64,000 nt of DNA from JADJLQ01 sp964405735 (GTDB lineage: Bacteria > Bacteroidota > Bacteroidia > Chitinophagales > Saprospiraceae). Of this stretch, positions 33,340 through 42,578 are shown piece by piece. The notes beneath the pieces are model-generated. The model did no database searches. It saw only the letters and a program-made list of their open reading frames with translations, and had not been told where the DNA came from. Position numbers and translations under genes: made by a program. Within the stretch, counting starts at the first letter, position 1, and each line of letters starts with the position of its first letter. Where the stretch lies: NCBI GenBank assembly GCA_964405735.1, contig CAYOPD010000007.1, positions 7,907 to 71,906 of the forward strand, given 5' to 3'.

Positions 33340-34193
33340 CAGGGCACAGGTTGTTTAAACTCGTATTTGAGCCCTTTATAACTGGAAAGCACCGCTTTCA
33401 CCGAACCTACCGAAACCGGCGACTCGATCAGCAGCGGCACCTGGTTTTTGTCGGTACTGGCCCAGATATGCATCCTGTCATTTTCCTTAAACACGGAACC
33501 GGCTATCACTTCCGGGCTGAGATGATGCGAAGTATATCTGCCCAGGCGGTGCACTTTTTTATTTTCTTTGGTACCGTAATACACCAGTTTAAGGTTATAG
33601 GCTTTTTTATCCAGGAAGATATCCAATGGCAGAACGCTTCCTTCCTGTTCGGCTGTAAACGCGTGCGTCCTCACGGAATACACGAGGGAAAGTACGTCAT
33701 GCATGTTTTTGTTGATGGGGAAAGTTGATTCGGTGGCAGTTTCCGGTGATTTTCCGGTCCAGGTTTTGAGTTGCAGGCCTTGCTGGTCGAATTCTATTTT
33801 TTCGTAATACCGGTACTTGCCTTCCTTGATGTCCCTTTTAAAACTGACAGGCAATAAATCGGATTTTCGCACAATGGATTCAAAATAGTCATCCGCTTTG
33901 AAAAACCATTCATAGGATGAATAAGTCCTTCCGCGTGCTGAAAATTTGTATTTGTCGCCCAGGTCATCCACCTTAAATACGACTTCGCCTGCAGCCAGCC
34001 AGATAAAATTCCAGTTGTAATAAATCTTATACGTGAGTTCTTCCCCTGCCATGAAGGTGCCATTTTCCTGATCCTTCAAAAAGTCAAAACCAGGCAGAAC
34101 AGACCGGGTCTCCGGACTGTGCTCCGAGCTTTGCTCTTTCGTTTGTCCCGCCGTGAACAGGGAAAACAGGATGATCAATGGATATTTAAGCAT
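33339..34193 (-). CDS. DUF3108 domain exported protein
   Basis: A 284-residue exported protein. From ATG 34193 it begins MLKYPLIILFSLFTAGQTK, a signal peptide; in-frame ATGs at 34199, 34202 and 34229 are alternatives. The DUF3108 fold shows GEELTYKIYYNWNFIWLAAG, YSSYEWFFKADDYFESIV and MHIWASTDKNQVPLLIE. The family is an outer-membrane-associated periplasmic beta-structure of unknown role. Coupled to the DUF4230 gene downstream. Confidence 0.88.
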   Translation of the reverse strand: MLKYPLIILFSLFTAGQTKEQSSEHSPETRSVLPGFDFLKDQENGTFMAGEELTYKIYYNWNFIWLAAGEVVFKVDDLGDKYKFSARGRTYSSYEWFFKADDYFESIVRKSDLLPVSFKRDIKEGKYRYYEKIEFDQQGLQLKTWTGKSPETATESTFPINKNMHDVLSLVYSVRTHAFTAEQEGSVLPLDIFLDKKAYNLKLVYYGTKENKKVHRLGRYTSHHLSPEVIAGSVFKENDRMHIWASTDKNQVPLLIESPVSVGSVKAVLSSYKGLKYEFKQPVP

Positions 34194-34493
34194 GGGCATC
34201 ATTACCGCAAATAACGTAAAAATACCCATAGAAATTCCCGTTTTATCTCAGCCCCGGGGATCCGGACTTTTGGCCTGATCTGGTTTAAAATATTCACATC
34301 CAAGATTATATAAAAGGTTCTGCTTTCCATTCCTGAAACTTTGGATAAAAATTTTAGTGATTCATTAACCAGCAAGGGATTGAGGCTTGTAAGGATACGC
34401 TATCCTGAATCAATGTTTACCTTCTTCTTTTAGACTTCTGCAAATCACATTATTCAATTATCTAATATAAAATTGTTCTAATTTGTGCGGCAT

Positions 34494-35081
34494 ATGCCAG
34501 TTAAATCCTTTGGTCACCGGATTCTTGGGGTGGACCCGGGCACCCAGTTTCTGGGCTTTGCCCTTATTGAGCCGTCGAACGAAGAGATCCGGATCCTAGC
34601 CATGGATACCATCCGGCTCAAGGATGCGGGAGATCACCAGGATAAACTGCGGGAAATCTTTCTTCAGCTACAGGAACTTATTGAGACCTACCGCCCGGGT
34701 CAAATGGCGATCGAGGCCCCTTTTTACGGCAAGAATGTTCAGGCCATGCTTAAACTGGGCAGGGCGCAGGGTGTGGCCATCGCGGCCGGCATCACAATGG
34801 GCCTGGAGATCTATGAATATTCTCCCAAGAGAATCAAGCAGTCGGTTACCGGCAATGGCAATGCGGCAAAAGAGCAGGTCGCGGCCATGCTTTCCCACAT
34901 TCTAAAGAAACCGGTACAGGCCGATCGTTTCGATGCTACCGATGCCCTGGCTTGCGCGATATGTCATCACCAGCAGGGGCAAGGCCACATACCCGCAACG
35001 GGTAAAATGAAAAAATACAATTCGTGGAAAGGTTTTCTAAATGAAAATCCCGGCAGGGCGGGGAAACCTCACCGCGTTTAA
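34494..35081 (+). CDS. ruvC: Crossover junction endodeoxyribonuclease RuvC
   Basis: Resolves Holliday junctions in recombination repair. The 195-residue product has the four acidic residues expected: D14 (ILGVDPGT), E74 (AIEAPFYGKN), and D147/D150 (RFDATDALA). ATG at 34494 is preferred over an in-frame GTG at 34485 because it gives the usual short lead into the first strand. It overlaps the convergent HIT gene by four bases. The upstream gap 34230-34493 is AT-rich with one hairpin (34379-34414) and no gene. Confidence 0.95.
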   Translation: MPVKSFGHRILGVDPGTQFLGFALIEPSNEEIRILAMDTIRLKDAGDHQDKLREIFLQLQELIETYRPGQMAIEAPFYGKNVQAMLKLGRAQGVAIAAGITMGLEIYEYSPKRIKQSVTGNGNAAKEQVAAMLSHILKKPVQADRFDATDALACAICHHQQGQGHIPATGKMKKYNSWKGFLNENPGRAGKPHRV

Positions 35082-35473
35082 GCCAGGTTCCGGCGTATGT
35101 TTTCCGCTATAACCAGGAGTTCTCCCTCACTGGGATTGAGTTTGGGTCGTTCAAAATTGATATCTCCCACCTGATTTAACGGGATAAGGTGAATGTGGGC
35201 ATGGGGCACTTCAAGGCCGATGACACAAACGCCGATTCTGAGGCAGGGTACGGCAGCCCGGAGCGCTTTGGCAATTTTTTTACTAAAGATCACCATGGCA
35301 CCCAGGTCCTGATCTTCCAGGTCAAACAGGTAGTCGGTTTCTTTTTTAGGGATTACCAGCGTATGACCCGGAGCTAGCGGATGGATGTCCAGGAAGGCCA
35401 GAAAACGATCGTCTTCCGCTATTTTATGGCATGGAATTTCACCACGGACTATTCTTGAAAAGATACTGGTCAT
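35078..35473 (-). CDS. HIT-family nucleotide hydrolase/transferase
   Basis: A 131-residue histidine-triad protein. The triad H91-A-H93-I-H95 is intact (VPHAHIHLIPL), with the N-terminal GEIPCHKIAEDD and the LAPGHTLVIPKK strands as in Hint-type proteins, which hydrolyse nucleoside phosphoramidates. Convergent with ruvC and six bases from greA. Confidence 0.94.
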   Translation of the reverse strand: MTSIFSRIVRGEIPCHKIAEDDRFLAFLDIHPLAPGHTLVIPKKETDYLFDLEDQDLGAMVIFSKKIAKALRAAVPCLRIGVCVIGLEVPHAHIHLIPLNQVGDINFERPKLNPSEGELLVIAENIRRNLA

Positions 35474-35479
35474 AGGATG

Positions 35480-35950
35480 TTAAATGGAGATCTGAATCAC
35501 TTCAAATTCAAGGGTGCCGTTTGGTGTGGCCACGGCTGCGGTCTCGCCCACATTTTTTCCCAACAGTCCCTGGCCGATGGGGGAATTGATGCTTATTTTA
35601 CCGGATTTGATATCGGATTCCGCTTCAGAAACCAGTTTATAGATCAGATCCTTACCCGTTTTTTTGTTCCGGATGGTCACACGGGAAAGAATGCCCACTT
35701 TGCTGGTATCGATCTGGGAATCGTCGATCAGTTTTACATTGGCCAGTTTTTTTTCAAGTTCGTTGATTTTATATTCCAGCATGCCCTGTGCGTCCTTGGC
35801 TGCATGGTATTCTGCGTTTTCAGAAAGATCCCCTTTCTCCCGGGCTTCGGCAATGGCCCGGGCTGCTTCGCGCCTTCCGTTGCCTTTGAGTTCATCCAGT
35901 TCCGCTTTCACTTTTGCAAAACCTTCCGATGTCATGAGTGTTAATTCCAT
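35480..35950 (-). CDS. greA: Transcription elongation factor GreA
   Basis: Rescues backtracked RNA polymerase by stimulating transcript cleavage. The 156-residue product has the N-terminal coiled coil with the acidic tip GDLSENAEYHAAKDAQ and the C-terminal FKBP-like domain ending in SPIGQGLLGKNVGETA. ATG at 35950 (MELTLMTSEGFAKVK) is the standard start; an upstream in-frame codon at 35992 is less likely. Confidence 0.96.
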   Translation of the reverse strand: MELTLMTSEGFAKVKAELDELKGNGRREAARAIAEAREKGDLSENAEYHAAKDAQGMLEYKINELEKKLANVKLIDDSQIDTSKVGILSRVTIRNKKTGKDLIYKLVSEAESDIKSGKISINSPIGQGLLGKNVGETAAVATPNGTLEFEVIQISI

Positions 35951-36062
35951 AAAAATAACGAAGTTATAATTTGGTGAATAATCAGAGAGCACCCCGGCCT
36001 GCAGCAGGCAGGCAGATTGAATTTGGATTGACCAGGTACCCCATCACGTATTAATAAAAATA

Positions 36063-36099
36063 CAAAGAACGTTTTCAGTAATTCCAAAAACGTTCTTTG
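36063..36099. promoter_or_regulatory. 13-bp perfect inverted repeat upstream of the GH2 gene
   Basis: CAAAGAACGTTTT and AAAACGTTCTTTG separated by 11 bases. Each arm contains AACGTT, centred 21 bp apart, about two helical turns. This could be paired operator sites (LacI-family operators are typically CG-centred) or, read on the minus strand, a terminator followed by TATTTTTATT. It lies in the greA-GH2 divergent gap (35951-36272), which holds no gene. Confidence 0.5.
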
Positions 36100-36272
36100 A
36101 TTGGTTAGTGGCTTCAAAGTTAAGGCAATATTTCGCTCGTGTCAAACAAATTTAAAGCCAGGCCCGGAGCCCTATTTCCAGGATTCCGGTTTTAAGTTAT
36201 TCCCAACTTTCCATGAACAGGCAGGGAGTATTCCAACGCCTGGATTTATATCTTTAAGGTATAAAAACCTGT

Positions 36273-39026
36273 ATGAAGTATTTGTATTTGATTTGCCTGC
36301 TGGTCCTCTACTGCAGTGCTGCGGCGCAGGGCATACCCCTCCCGGAACATCCAAGGCCTGATTTTGCAAGGGACCAATGGGTCAACCTCAATGGGCAATG
36401 GCAGTTTGAATTCGATTCACTGGATAGGGGTCTTGATGAAAAATGGTTTGAAAATAAAAGCTTATCCGGAATGATTACGGTACCCTTTCCATGGGGTTCG
36501 GCTCTTTCAGGCGTGAAAGACGAAGCCGATATTGCCTGGTACCGCAAGTCGGTCACCGTTCCCATTTCCTGGGACGGAAGCAGGACATTTATCACGATAG
36601 GAGCCAGTGATTGGGAAACCCAGGTATGGCTTGATGGCAAATGGATCGGAAGCCACCGGGGAGGATATATGCCTTTTTCCTTTGACCTCAGTCCTTATGT
36701 CCGGTATGGTCAACCTCAAAACCTCGTCATCCGGGCGGACGACAAAAGGCGGATGTTTACCCTCTACGGCAAACAGGGATATGGCAATGCCCGGGGAATT
36801 TGGCAGACGGTCTACCTCGAAAGCCGGGGACGGGATTATATTGAATCCATCCAATGCTTTCCGGATATTGACCGTAAAGGGGTAGCTATAAAAGTTTTTA
36901 TACCCACAGAAGCAAAGGAACCAATCCCTTTACAGGTAACCGTAAAAACACCCCAGGGTGACCGGGTACAAAAACTTCAGGTTTCAAAGGGAAACAGCAG
37001 TGCTCAGACTTATTTGGATATCCCTCAGCCCAGGTTATGGAACCTCCGGGATCCCTATCTATACGATGTGGAGGTGCAATTGGGCAGCGACAGGGTGCGC
37101 ACCTATTTTGGCATGCGCAAGATATCTGTAACTGTGCTTCCTGGCACCACCATTCCCTACATCGCTTTAAACGATGAGCCCATCTATCTTCAACTTGCCC
37201 TGGACCAATCCTATCATCCGGCGGGATATTATACCTTCCCTTCCGATTCTTTCATGCGGCAGGAAATCGAAAGGAGCAAAGCCATCGGGCTCAATGGCAT
37301 CCGGACCCATATCAAGCCCGACCTGCCGAGGAAACTCTATTGGGCGGATAAACTCGGCCTGCTGGTCATGGCCGACCTGCCGAACAGTTGGGGGGAGCCG
37401 GATGAGCCCATGCGGCAGGAAGCAGAAACCACCTTGCGTGAAATGATAAAAAGGGATTTTAATCATCCTTCCATATTTTCCTGGATCGTTTTTAATGAAA
37501 CCTGGGGATTGACCACCCGGATTGAAAAAGAAGGCAAGCCGGTGAGTCAGTACCTGCCCCATACCCAGCATTGGGTGGCCTCCATGTATTACCTGGCCAA
37601 GTCCCTGGACCCGACCCGCCTGGTCGAAGACAATTCCATTTGCTGCGGACGCGGCCATACGGAGACCGACATATACAGCTGGCATGAATACCTGGCCGGA
37701 TGGGAATGGGAAAACCATTTGAATAAAATTTCCGAAAACAATTATCCCGGCAGTCCCTTTCATTTTGAGCCCGGTTTTCAGCAACAATCCCAACCCAATA
37801 TCAATTCAGAATGCGGCAACGTTTGGGGCTATGAAGGCAGTACCGGGGACGTGGACTGGAGTTACGATTATCACCGCATGATCAATACGTTCAGGAAATT
37901 CCCTAAAGTGGCCGGTTGGTTGTACACGGAGCACCACGATGTGATCAACGAGTGGAATGGTTACTGGCGGTTTGACCGGAGCAATAAATTTACCGGCCTG
38001 GAGGAACTTGTGCCCGGCATGAACCTGCAGGACCTGCACAGCAAATATTATATATCCACGGGCAATGAGATCTGTAAAACCACCCGTGGTGGCGAGGTGG
38101 TGACCGTACCCTTGTACCTTTCCATTTATGATAGCGGCCCGATTGCAGGGAATCAGCTTGCGCTGGAATATACCCTGGATTTTACGGACGCGGGGGGTGA
38201 AACATCGGAAATCCTTTCCGGTAAAATGGGGATTGATGCCCTGCCCTGGGACCAGAAATTGTTGCAGGCCCTCCAACTTAAAATGCCGGATTACCGAGGA
38301 CTGGGTATACTCCGGCTGGTTTTAAAATCCGGGTCAGGGGAAATCCTTCACCGGAACTTTATGCATTTCGAAGTACAGTCGGATCTGGATCCAGCTGGCA
38401 AACTTATCTTCAGTGTCCGGCCGGATGGCTTTACTTCGCAGCAATGGTCCTCCAAATACTGGAACGTCCTTGAAGGAAAAAAAGTGAATGGAGCCGGTGC
38501 AGGCTATTTTGATTATCGGATCCCGGTGAGTAAAAAAACCAAACTTGAGGGTATACAGGCAGGCTACCTGGTCATGGAATTGTCGGCCAAACAATTGTTT
38601 GATAAAGACCTGGAGGGTGCATTTGACCAGAATCAAAACTATATGTTAGGCTCCAGGGTATCCCCGCATAAAAACCCCAATGCCTATCCAATGACGGATG
38701 AAGAAAAATTTCCTTCCGAAGTCAATGTCTTGATTAACGGAAGGCTGGCACTCCGGGCCGGGTTGGACGATGACCCTGCAGACCACAGGGGTGTATTGTC
38801 ATGGCACCACCAGTTGAAGGATAAAAGACTGCGTGAAGCAGGTTCATACGGTTACCTTATAAAAGTACCGCTTAGAAAAACAGAATGGCAGGCGGCCAGG
38901 TCCAGGGGTTATCTTTCCGTCAGACTCCAGGCTCCCGGAAAAGGTGGTTTGGCGGTGTATGGTTCACAATTCGGAAGATATCCCGTGGATATTAACCTGG
39001 TTTTGCAGAAAAACCCTCAACACTGA
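36273..39026 (+). CDS. Glycoside hydrolase family 2 enzyme
   Basis: A 917-residue exported glycosidase (signal MKYLYLICLLVLYCSAAAQG). Domains in order: sugar-binding jelly roll (VNLNGQWQFEF, VTVPFPWGS, GDWETQVWLDG-like), Ig-like linker (LWNLRDPYLYDVEV), and TIM barrel with acid/base E409 in FNETWG and nucleophile E513 in NSECGN. Extra C-terminal beta domains follow. GH2 covers beta-galactosidase, beta-mannosidase and beta-glucuronidase activities; the substrate cannot be set from motifs. There is no T9SS tail. It may be controlled by the palindrome at 36063-36099. Confidence 0.92.
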   Translation: MKYLYLICLLVLYCSAAAQGIPLPEHPRPDFARDQWVNLNGQWQFEFDSLDRGLDEKWFENKSLSGMITVPFPWGSALSGVKDEADIAWYRKSVTVPISWDGSRTFITIGASDWETQVWLDGKWIGSHRGGYMPFSFDLSPYVRYGQPQNLVIRADDKRRMFTLYGKQGYGNARGIWQTVYLESRGRDYIESIQCFPDIDRKGVAIKVFIPTEAKEPIPLQVTVKTPQGDRVQKLQVSKGNSSAQTYLDIPQPRLWNLRDPYLYDVEVQLGSDRVRTYFGMRKISVTVLPGTTIPYIALNDEPIYLQLALDQSYHPAGYYTFPSDSFMRQEIERSKAIGLNGIRTHIKPDLPRKLYWADKLGLLVMADLPNSWGEPDEPMRQEAETTLREMIKRDFNHPSIFSWIVFNETWGLTTRIEKEGKPVSQYLPHTQHWVASMYYLAKSLDPTRLVEDNSICCGRGHTETDIYSWHEYLAGWEWENHLNKISENNYPGSPFHFEPGFQQQSQPNINSECGNVWGYEGSTGDVDWSYDYHRMINTFRKFPKVAGWLYTEHHDVINEWNGYWRFDRSNKFTGLEELVPGMNLQDLHSKYYISTGNEICKTTRGGEVVTVPLYLSIYDSGPIAGNQLALEYTLDFTDAGGETSEILSGKMGIDALPWDQKLLQALQLKMPDYRGLGILRLVLKSGSGEILHRNFMHFEVQSDLDPAGKLIFSVRPDGFTSQQWSSKYWNVLEGKKVNGAGAGYFDYRIPVSKKTKLEGIQAGYLVMELSAKQLFDKDLEGAFDQNQNYMLGSRVSPHKNPNAYPMTDEEKFPSEVNVLINGRLALRAGLDDDPADHRGVLSWHHQLKDKRLREAGSYGYLIKVPLRKTEWQAARSRGYLSVRLQAPGKGGLAVYGSQFGRYPVDINLVLQKNPQH

Positions 39027-39033
39027 TTGCTGT

Positions 39034-39053
39034 CCCGAGGCCTAGGCCTCGGG
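39034..39053. terminator. Perfect 20-base GC-rich palindrome between convergent genes
   Basis: CCCGAGGCCTAGGCCTCGGG is its own reverse complement; as RNA it forms an 8-bp stem with a CTAG loop. It lies between the convergent GH2 and EEP genes and could stop both transcripts, although neither side has a clear T-run. Confidence 0.4.
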
Positions 39054-39084
39054 AGCTGATCTGGTGAAAGCTCATAACTCCTTG

Positions 39085-39951
39085 TTATTTCAAAGTCAGT
39101 TCAGCCAGCACCGCATGATGGTCTGAGGCAAACCTGCCTGCCCATGAATTGCTGAGTGTACCATGCCTGAGCACCTTTATTTTCTTGTAATTTTTCATTA
39201 AGATATAATCGATGTGCCGTCCATCCTGCTCCATGGCTTCAAAGCCGTTGAAGGTACTGTATGGGCCAAAATGCACCTGGAGGGACAAGCTTTCGCTATC
39301 GGTCAGATGGCTGGGGTCTGATGGCTCCATGAGGAGCCGGATGGGTTCCTGTGTTGGGATGGCATTAAAGTCTCCGGTCACAATAACCCTTGATTTGCCT
39401 GCCATTTCTTCGATTTTTCTCAGTAATAATTTTGAACTTTCCCGGCGGGCCAATTCACCCAGGTGATCGTAGTGGGTATTAAATACATAAATGGTTTTTT
39501 TCTTTTTAATGGTTTTAATTTTGGCCCAGGTCACCACGCGATGGAGCATGGCATCCCATCCCCGGCTCGGTGTGTCCGGACTGGGGCTGAGCCAGAACGT
39601 GCCGCTTTCCAGCACTTCGACTCGGTCTTTGCGGTAAAAGATGGGTGAAAACTCCCCGGCTTCCTTTCCATCGTCCCTCCCTTTTCCAATAAACTCGTAT
39701 TCGGGCAAGGCCGCCTTCAAATCACGGATCTGGTGGATCAAAGCTTCCTGCATTCCGCAGATATCTGCGCCGTAAAAGCGGAGCATGGAAGCCAGGTTTT
39801 CTTTGCGTTTGTCCCAACGGTTTTCTCCATCCTGGGGATTGTCGTACCGGATGTTATAAGACATCACCTGGAGCGTCTGTGCATAAAAGTCAACAGATGG
39901 TATTATAGTCAGGACTAAAACGGAGGTAAGTAAAACGAGTTTTTGGATCAT
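39085..39951 (-). CDS. Endonuclease/exonuclease/phosphatase family protein, exported
   Basis: A 288-residue metal-dependent hydrolase of the EEP superfamily (DNase I/sphingomyelinase fold). Visible are VMSYNIRYDNPQDGENRW, DICGMQEALIHQ (metal-binding Glu), NTHYDHLGELAR, VTGDFNAIPTQEP, and the terminal SDHHAVLAEL with the catalytic His. A signal peptide (VLLTSVLVLTIIPSVDFYAQ) indicates export. The substrate may be a phosphodiester or inositol phosphate; the pattern does not discriminate. Confidence 0.93.
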   Translation of the reverse strand: MIQKLVLLTSVLVLTIIPSVDFYAQTLQVMSYNIRYDNPQDGENRWDKRKENLASMLRFYGADICGMQEALIHQIRDLKAALPEYEFIGKGRDDGKEAGEFSPIFYRKDRVEVLESGTFWLSPSPDTPSRGWDAMLHRVVTWAKIKTIKKKKTIYVFNTHYDHLGELARRESSKLLLRKIEEMAGKSRVIVTGDFNAIPTQEPIRLLMEPSDPSHLTDSESLSLQVHFGPYSTFNGFEAMEQDGRHIDYILMKNYKKIKVLRHGTLSNSWAGRFASDHHAVLAELTLK

Positions 39952-39971
39952 AATTTCCTGTTTCTTGCCTT

Positions 39972-40003
39972 CAAATATAGTGAGGCCAGGTCAACGCATT
40001 CAA
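39972..40003 (-). promoter_or_regulatory. Promoter of the EEP hydrolase
   Basis: Minus strand TTG (40003-40001), 21-base spacer, TATATTTG (39979-39972), 20 bases before the ATG. It sits at the end of the neighbouring AlkZ-like gene, so the EEP gene can be expressed separately. Confidence 0.5.
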
Positions 40004-40011
40004 TTAAGGTC

Positions 40012-41085
40012 TCATTGAAGGAGGAGGACGGGTTTATTGAAGAACCGGCTGTATTTGCTAATGGACTTTTCAAGCATGCTGAGATGCGCCTTATTTGGTT
40101 TGGAAAACCAGGTTGCCTGCACGGTCAAACTTGCCGATGCCGTTTTTCTTTTCCAAAGGCCAAGCACTTTTCCCCCGTATACCAGAGTTGGATTCAGTAT
40201 TCCGTTTGAAGTCATCGTGGTTGGAATGAATTCAGGCTTCAAGGCGAACGACCGGTCTGCATAACCAATCAGGTACTCATCATAAGCCGGCAGCAGGAGA
40301 AAAGGGCCTGGTCCGTGGCCTGCAGGTTTCGGGGGGACTGTAAACCAATGGACCTTACCTTTTATTTCTATTTGGTCAAGCGAAGACTGGTTCATTTTTA
40401 TGCCCAACCTTGCCGTATTTACGGGAATGGTCATCCATTTGGTAAGGTCTTGGAGGGTGGCGGGTCCATGACTTTGAAAATACCGCAGCGTCAGTTCCGC
40501 CAGCGCCTCCTCCGAAGATTTTTTCACCGGTGAAGGGACTCGCTCTTCAACCAGGCTATAGGTATGGTTCTTGCCCTTTTGGGGACCGCTGCAGATAAGG
40601 CCTTCCAGTTCAGCATCATAAAAGATATGGATCAGCTGAAGATTGTCCGGTTTGATTTTATGCCGGTGAAAAACTTCTAAAATTTGATGACGGGTGAGGC
40701 TGGGCCGGGCCAACAATGTTTTATGGATCAGTTTCCTGGTTTTTTTCAGCAGGGGTTCATTCAATCCCAATTGGTTAAATCTGCCGGCATGTGCTTTTCT
40801 CAGAAAGGGAGCCGAAAAACGGTTCATCCATACGTAATCTTCTCCGGGGATCAGATGCCAGGTAGGCCTGAAAATATGTGCCCTGAGAATCAGCCCCTGA
40901 TCCAGGGCAAGGTTTATTTCTTCAAGTTTCGGGTTACGCAGGCGGATACCCACTGCCCATCTGGCCATTTCAAAATCCTGGGCCTGTATACCGGCCATAT
41001 ATTTCACCACCGAAACCGGGTCGTCGAATACAGGATGGGACAGGCCCTGCCGGATTATTCGTTGTGAGGCCAGGCTTGAATTCAT
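40012..41085 (-). CDS. AlkZ-like winged-helix DNA glycosylase
   Basis: A 357-residue protein of the HTH_42 family (three tandem winged helices), which includes AlkZ/YcaQ DNA glycosylases. Near the N-terminus is the QxQ catalytic-type motif at residues 34-36 (GIQAQD), then RPTWHLIPGEDYVWM and later LLPAYDEYLIGYADR, a standard signature. Members unhook interstrand crosslinks or remove bulky adducts; the exact lesion is not readable. It could have a different activity, as the family is broad. Confidence 0.88.
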   Translation of the reverse strand: MNSSLASQRIIRQGLSHPVFDDPVSVVKYMAGIQAQDFEMARWAVGIRLRNPKLEEINLALDQGLILRAHIFRPTWHLIPGEDYVWMNRFSAPFLRKAHAGRFNQLGLNEPLLKKTRKLIHKTLLARPSLTRHQILEVFHRHKIKPDNLQLIHIFYDAELEGLICSGPQKGKNHTYSLVEERVPSPVKKSSEEALAELTLRYFQSHGPATLQDLTKWMTIPVNTARLGIKMNQSSLDQIEIKGKVHWFTVPPKPAGHGPGPFLLLPAYDEYLIGYADRSFALKPEFIPTTMTSNGILNPTLVYGGKVLGLWKRKTASASLTVQATWFSKPNKAHLSMLEKSISKYSRFFNKPVLLLQ

Positions 41086-41095
41086 TGGCCGGAAT

Positions 41096-41103
41096 TATTT
41101 TTG
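41096..41103 (+). promoter_or_regulatory. -7 element for the VOC gene
   Basis: TATTTTTG, 22 bases before the ATG. A TTG 17 bases upstream (41076-41078) is closer than usual. Confidence 0.35.
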
Positions 41104-41124
41104 CAAGAATAAAAAATTTCTATC

Positions 41125-41496
41125 ATGGCTTCACCCCTTCTCGGACTCCGAACGGTAATTTATAAAGTGCCCGACCTGGAGCAGGCAAAAAACTGGTACA
41201 GCAAAGCCTTTGAAACCAATCCCTATTTTGATCAGCCTTTTTACGTGGGATTTAATATCGGAGGATATGAACTGGGCCTTGATCCGGATGGCTATGCCGA
41301 AAACCTGCCCAACACCAATTCGGTGGCCTATTGGGGTACCGATCATATCCAGGAGACCTTTGACCGGTTCATCCAGCTTGGCGCGAATCACATTGAAGCC
41401 CCTTCCAACGTGGGTGGAGAAATCATGGTTTCGACGGTGGCCGACCCCTGGGGAAACCGTATTGGACTGATCTATAACCCTGAATTCATACTTTGA
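41125..41496 (+). CDS. VOC-family (glyoxalase/bleomycin resistance-like) protein
   Basis: A 123-residue single-domain vicinal-oxygen-chelate protein. LRTVIYKVPDLEQAKNWYSK and the closing DPWGNRIGLIYNPEF are the two beta-alpha-beta-beta-beta signatures. Metal ligands are not obvious in full, so it could be an enzyme or a binding protein. Single gene between minus-strand neighbours. Confidence 0.9.
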   Translation: MASPLLGLRTVIYKVPDLEQAKNWYSKAFETNPYFDQPFYVGFNIGGYELGLDPDGYAENLPNTNSVAYWGTDHIQETFDRFIQLGANHIEAPSNVGGEIMVSTVADPWGNRIGLIYNPEFIL

Positions 41497-41519
41497 TCCG
41501 GGGCTTGACAGGTATTCCT

Positions 41520-42575
41520 TTATAAGGAAATTTTGAGGGAGACATTGTGGCTCCCGTTCCAGGGATTACTGGCCCGGTAACCATAGTCGATTCCCAGTTT
41601 CTGATTGCTTCCTTTTTTAAAGGGAGCCTCGATTCCAAAGCCGGCGGATAAACCGGTATAGACATTTTTATTGTCAACTCCTTCCAGTTCATATTTATAT
41701 CCGCCGCGTAAAAAGAACAGGTTATTAAAGGCATACTCCACGCCCGCTCCCAGTTCATCCCGTGAAAATGAATTGGCTGTAAAATTAGCCAATACCGTCA
41801 GCCGGTTTCGTTTATCCAGGTGAAAGTCATAGGAGGTCCCGATATTCAGCAGGGAGGGTAATTCAAAACCCGCGGACCGCTGATCAAAAGTCAGTTGATA
41901 GGGTGTTTCCCCTTCCGGGCTGTCCCCTTGAAAGGAGAGGCCTTCCCCGCCAAAGCGCATGGGAGAACCTACATTCCGCAGCGAGATCCCGAACTTAAAA
42001 TTATCTTCCGGGCCGTTCACATATTGAACTCCGGCGTCAATGGCAAAACCAAAAGCGCTCAGGTCGGAGGTGGATTCGGAAATCCCTCGAAGAAGAATGC
42101 CCACGGATACTTTGTTTTCAAACGTATAGGCATAACTGATTCCGAGATTAAAAAAACTGGGAGAATAAGTTGCCCCCGTTCCACCGGGCAATTGAGTAGT
42201 GGTCACCAGGATATCTCCAAAGTCCAAAGACACCAGGTTGAATCCGAGGACCCCGTTTTTACCCATTTTCTGAGCAAAACCAAGGGCATTCATGCTGATG
42301 CCCGAACCGCGCAGGTATTGAGTATGCCCGATGAGCAATTCTGTTTTATGTATTCGGGCCAGGCCAGCAGGATTAAGCCATAGTGCTTCCACACCGGAGA
42401 TCATGGACGTGGTCATGGTATGCAGGCCTGCAGCCCGCGCCCAGGGATTCATGGTCAGTTCATAAGCCCCGGCTTCCCCCTGTCTGTCCGGGTTGCCTGC
42501 AAACAATCCCTCCCTAAAAGCAATCATCAGGATCAAATTGATTATCAGCCAGTATCTGCACTTCATACGCTTCAT
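41520..42575 (-). CDS. PorV/PorQ-family outer-membrane barrel
   Basis: A 351-residue FadL-like barrel. After a signal peptide it shows MNPWARAAGLHTMTTSMISG and EALWLNPAGLA, the N-terminal hatch signature of PorV/PorQ proteins (UPF0164), then many amphipathic strands and an aromatic-poor end NVSLKISL. PorV is the T9SS shuttle that carries secreted proteins to the attachment complex. Here it is the last gene of a tight cluster (three bases after the giant exported protein), so a dedicated shuttle or anchor for that protein is plausible. Confidence 0.9.
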   Translation of the reverse strand: MKRMKCRYWLIINLILMIAFREGLFAGNPDRQGEAGAYELTMNPWARAAGLHTMTTSMISGVEALWLNPAGLARIHKTELLIGHTQYLRGSGISMNALGFAQKMGKNGVLGFNLVSLDFGDILVTTTQLPGGTGATYSPSFFNLGISYAYTFENKVSVGILLRGISESTSDLSAFGFAIDAGVQYVNGPEDNFKFGISLRNVGSPMRFGGEGLSFQGDSPEGETPYQLTFDQRSAGFELPSLLNIGTSYDFHLDKRNRLTVLANFTANSFSRDELGAGVEYAFNNLFFLRGGYKYELEGVDNKNVYTGLSAGFGIEAPFKKGSNQKLGIDYGYRASNPWNGSHNVSLKISL

Positions 42576-42578
42576 GCT

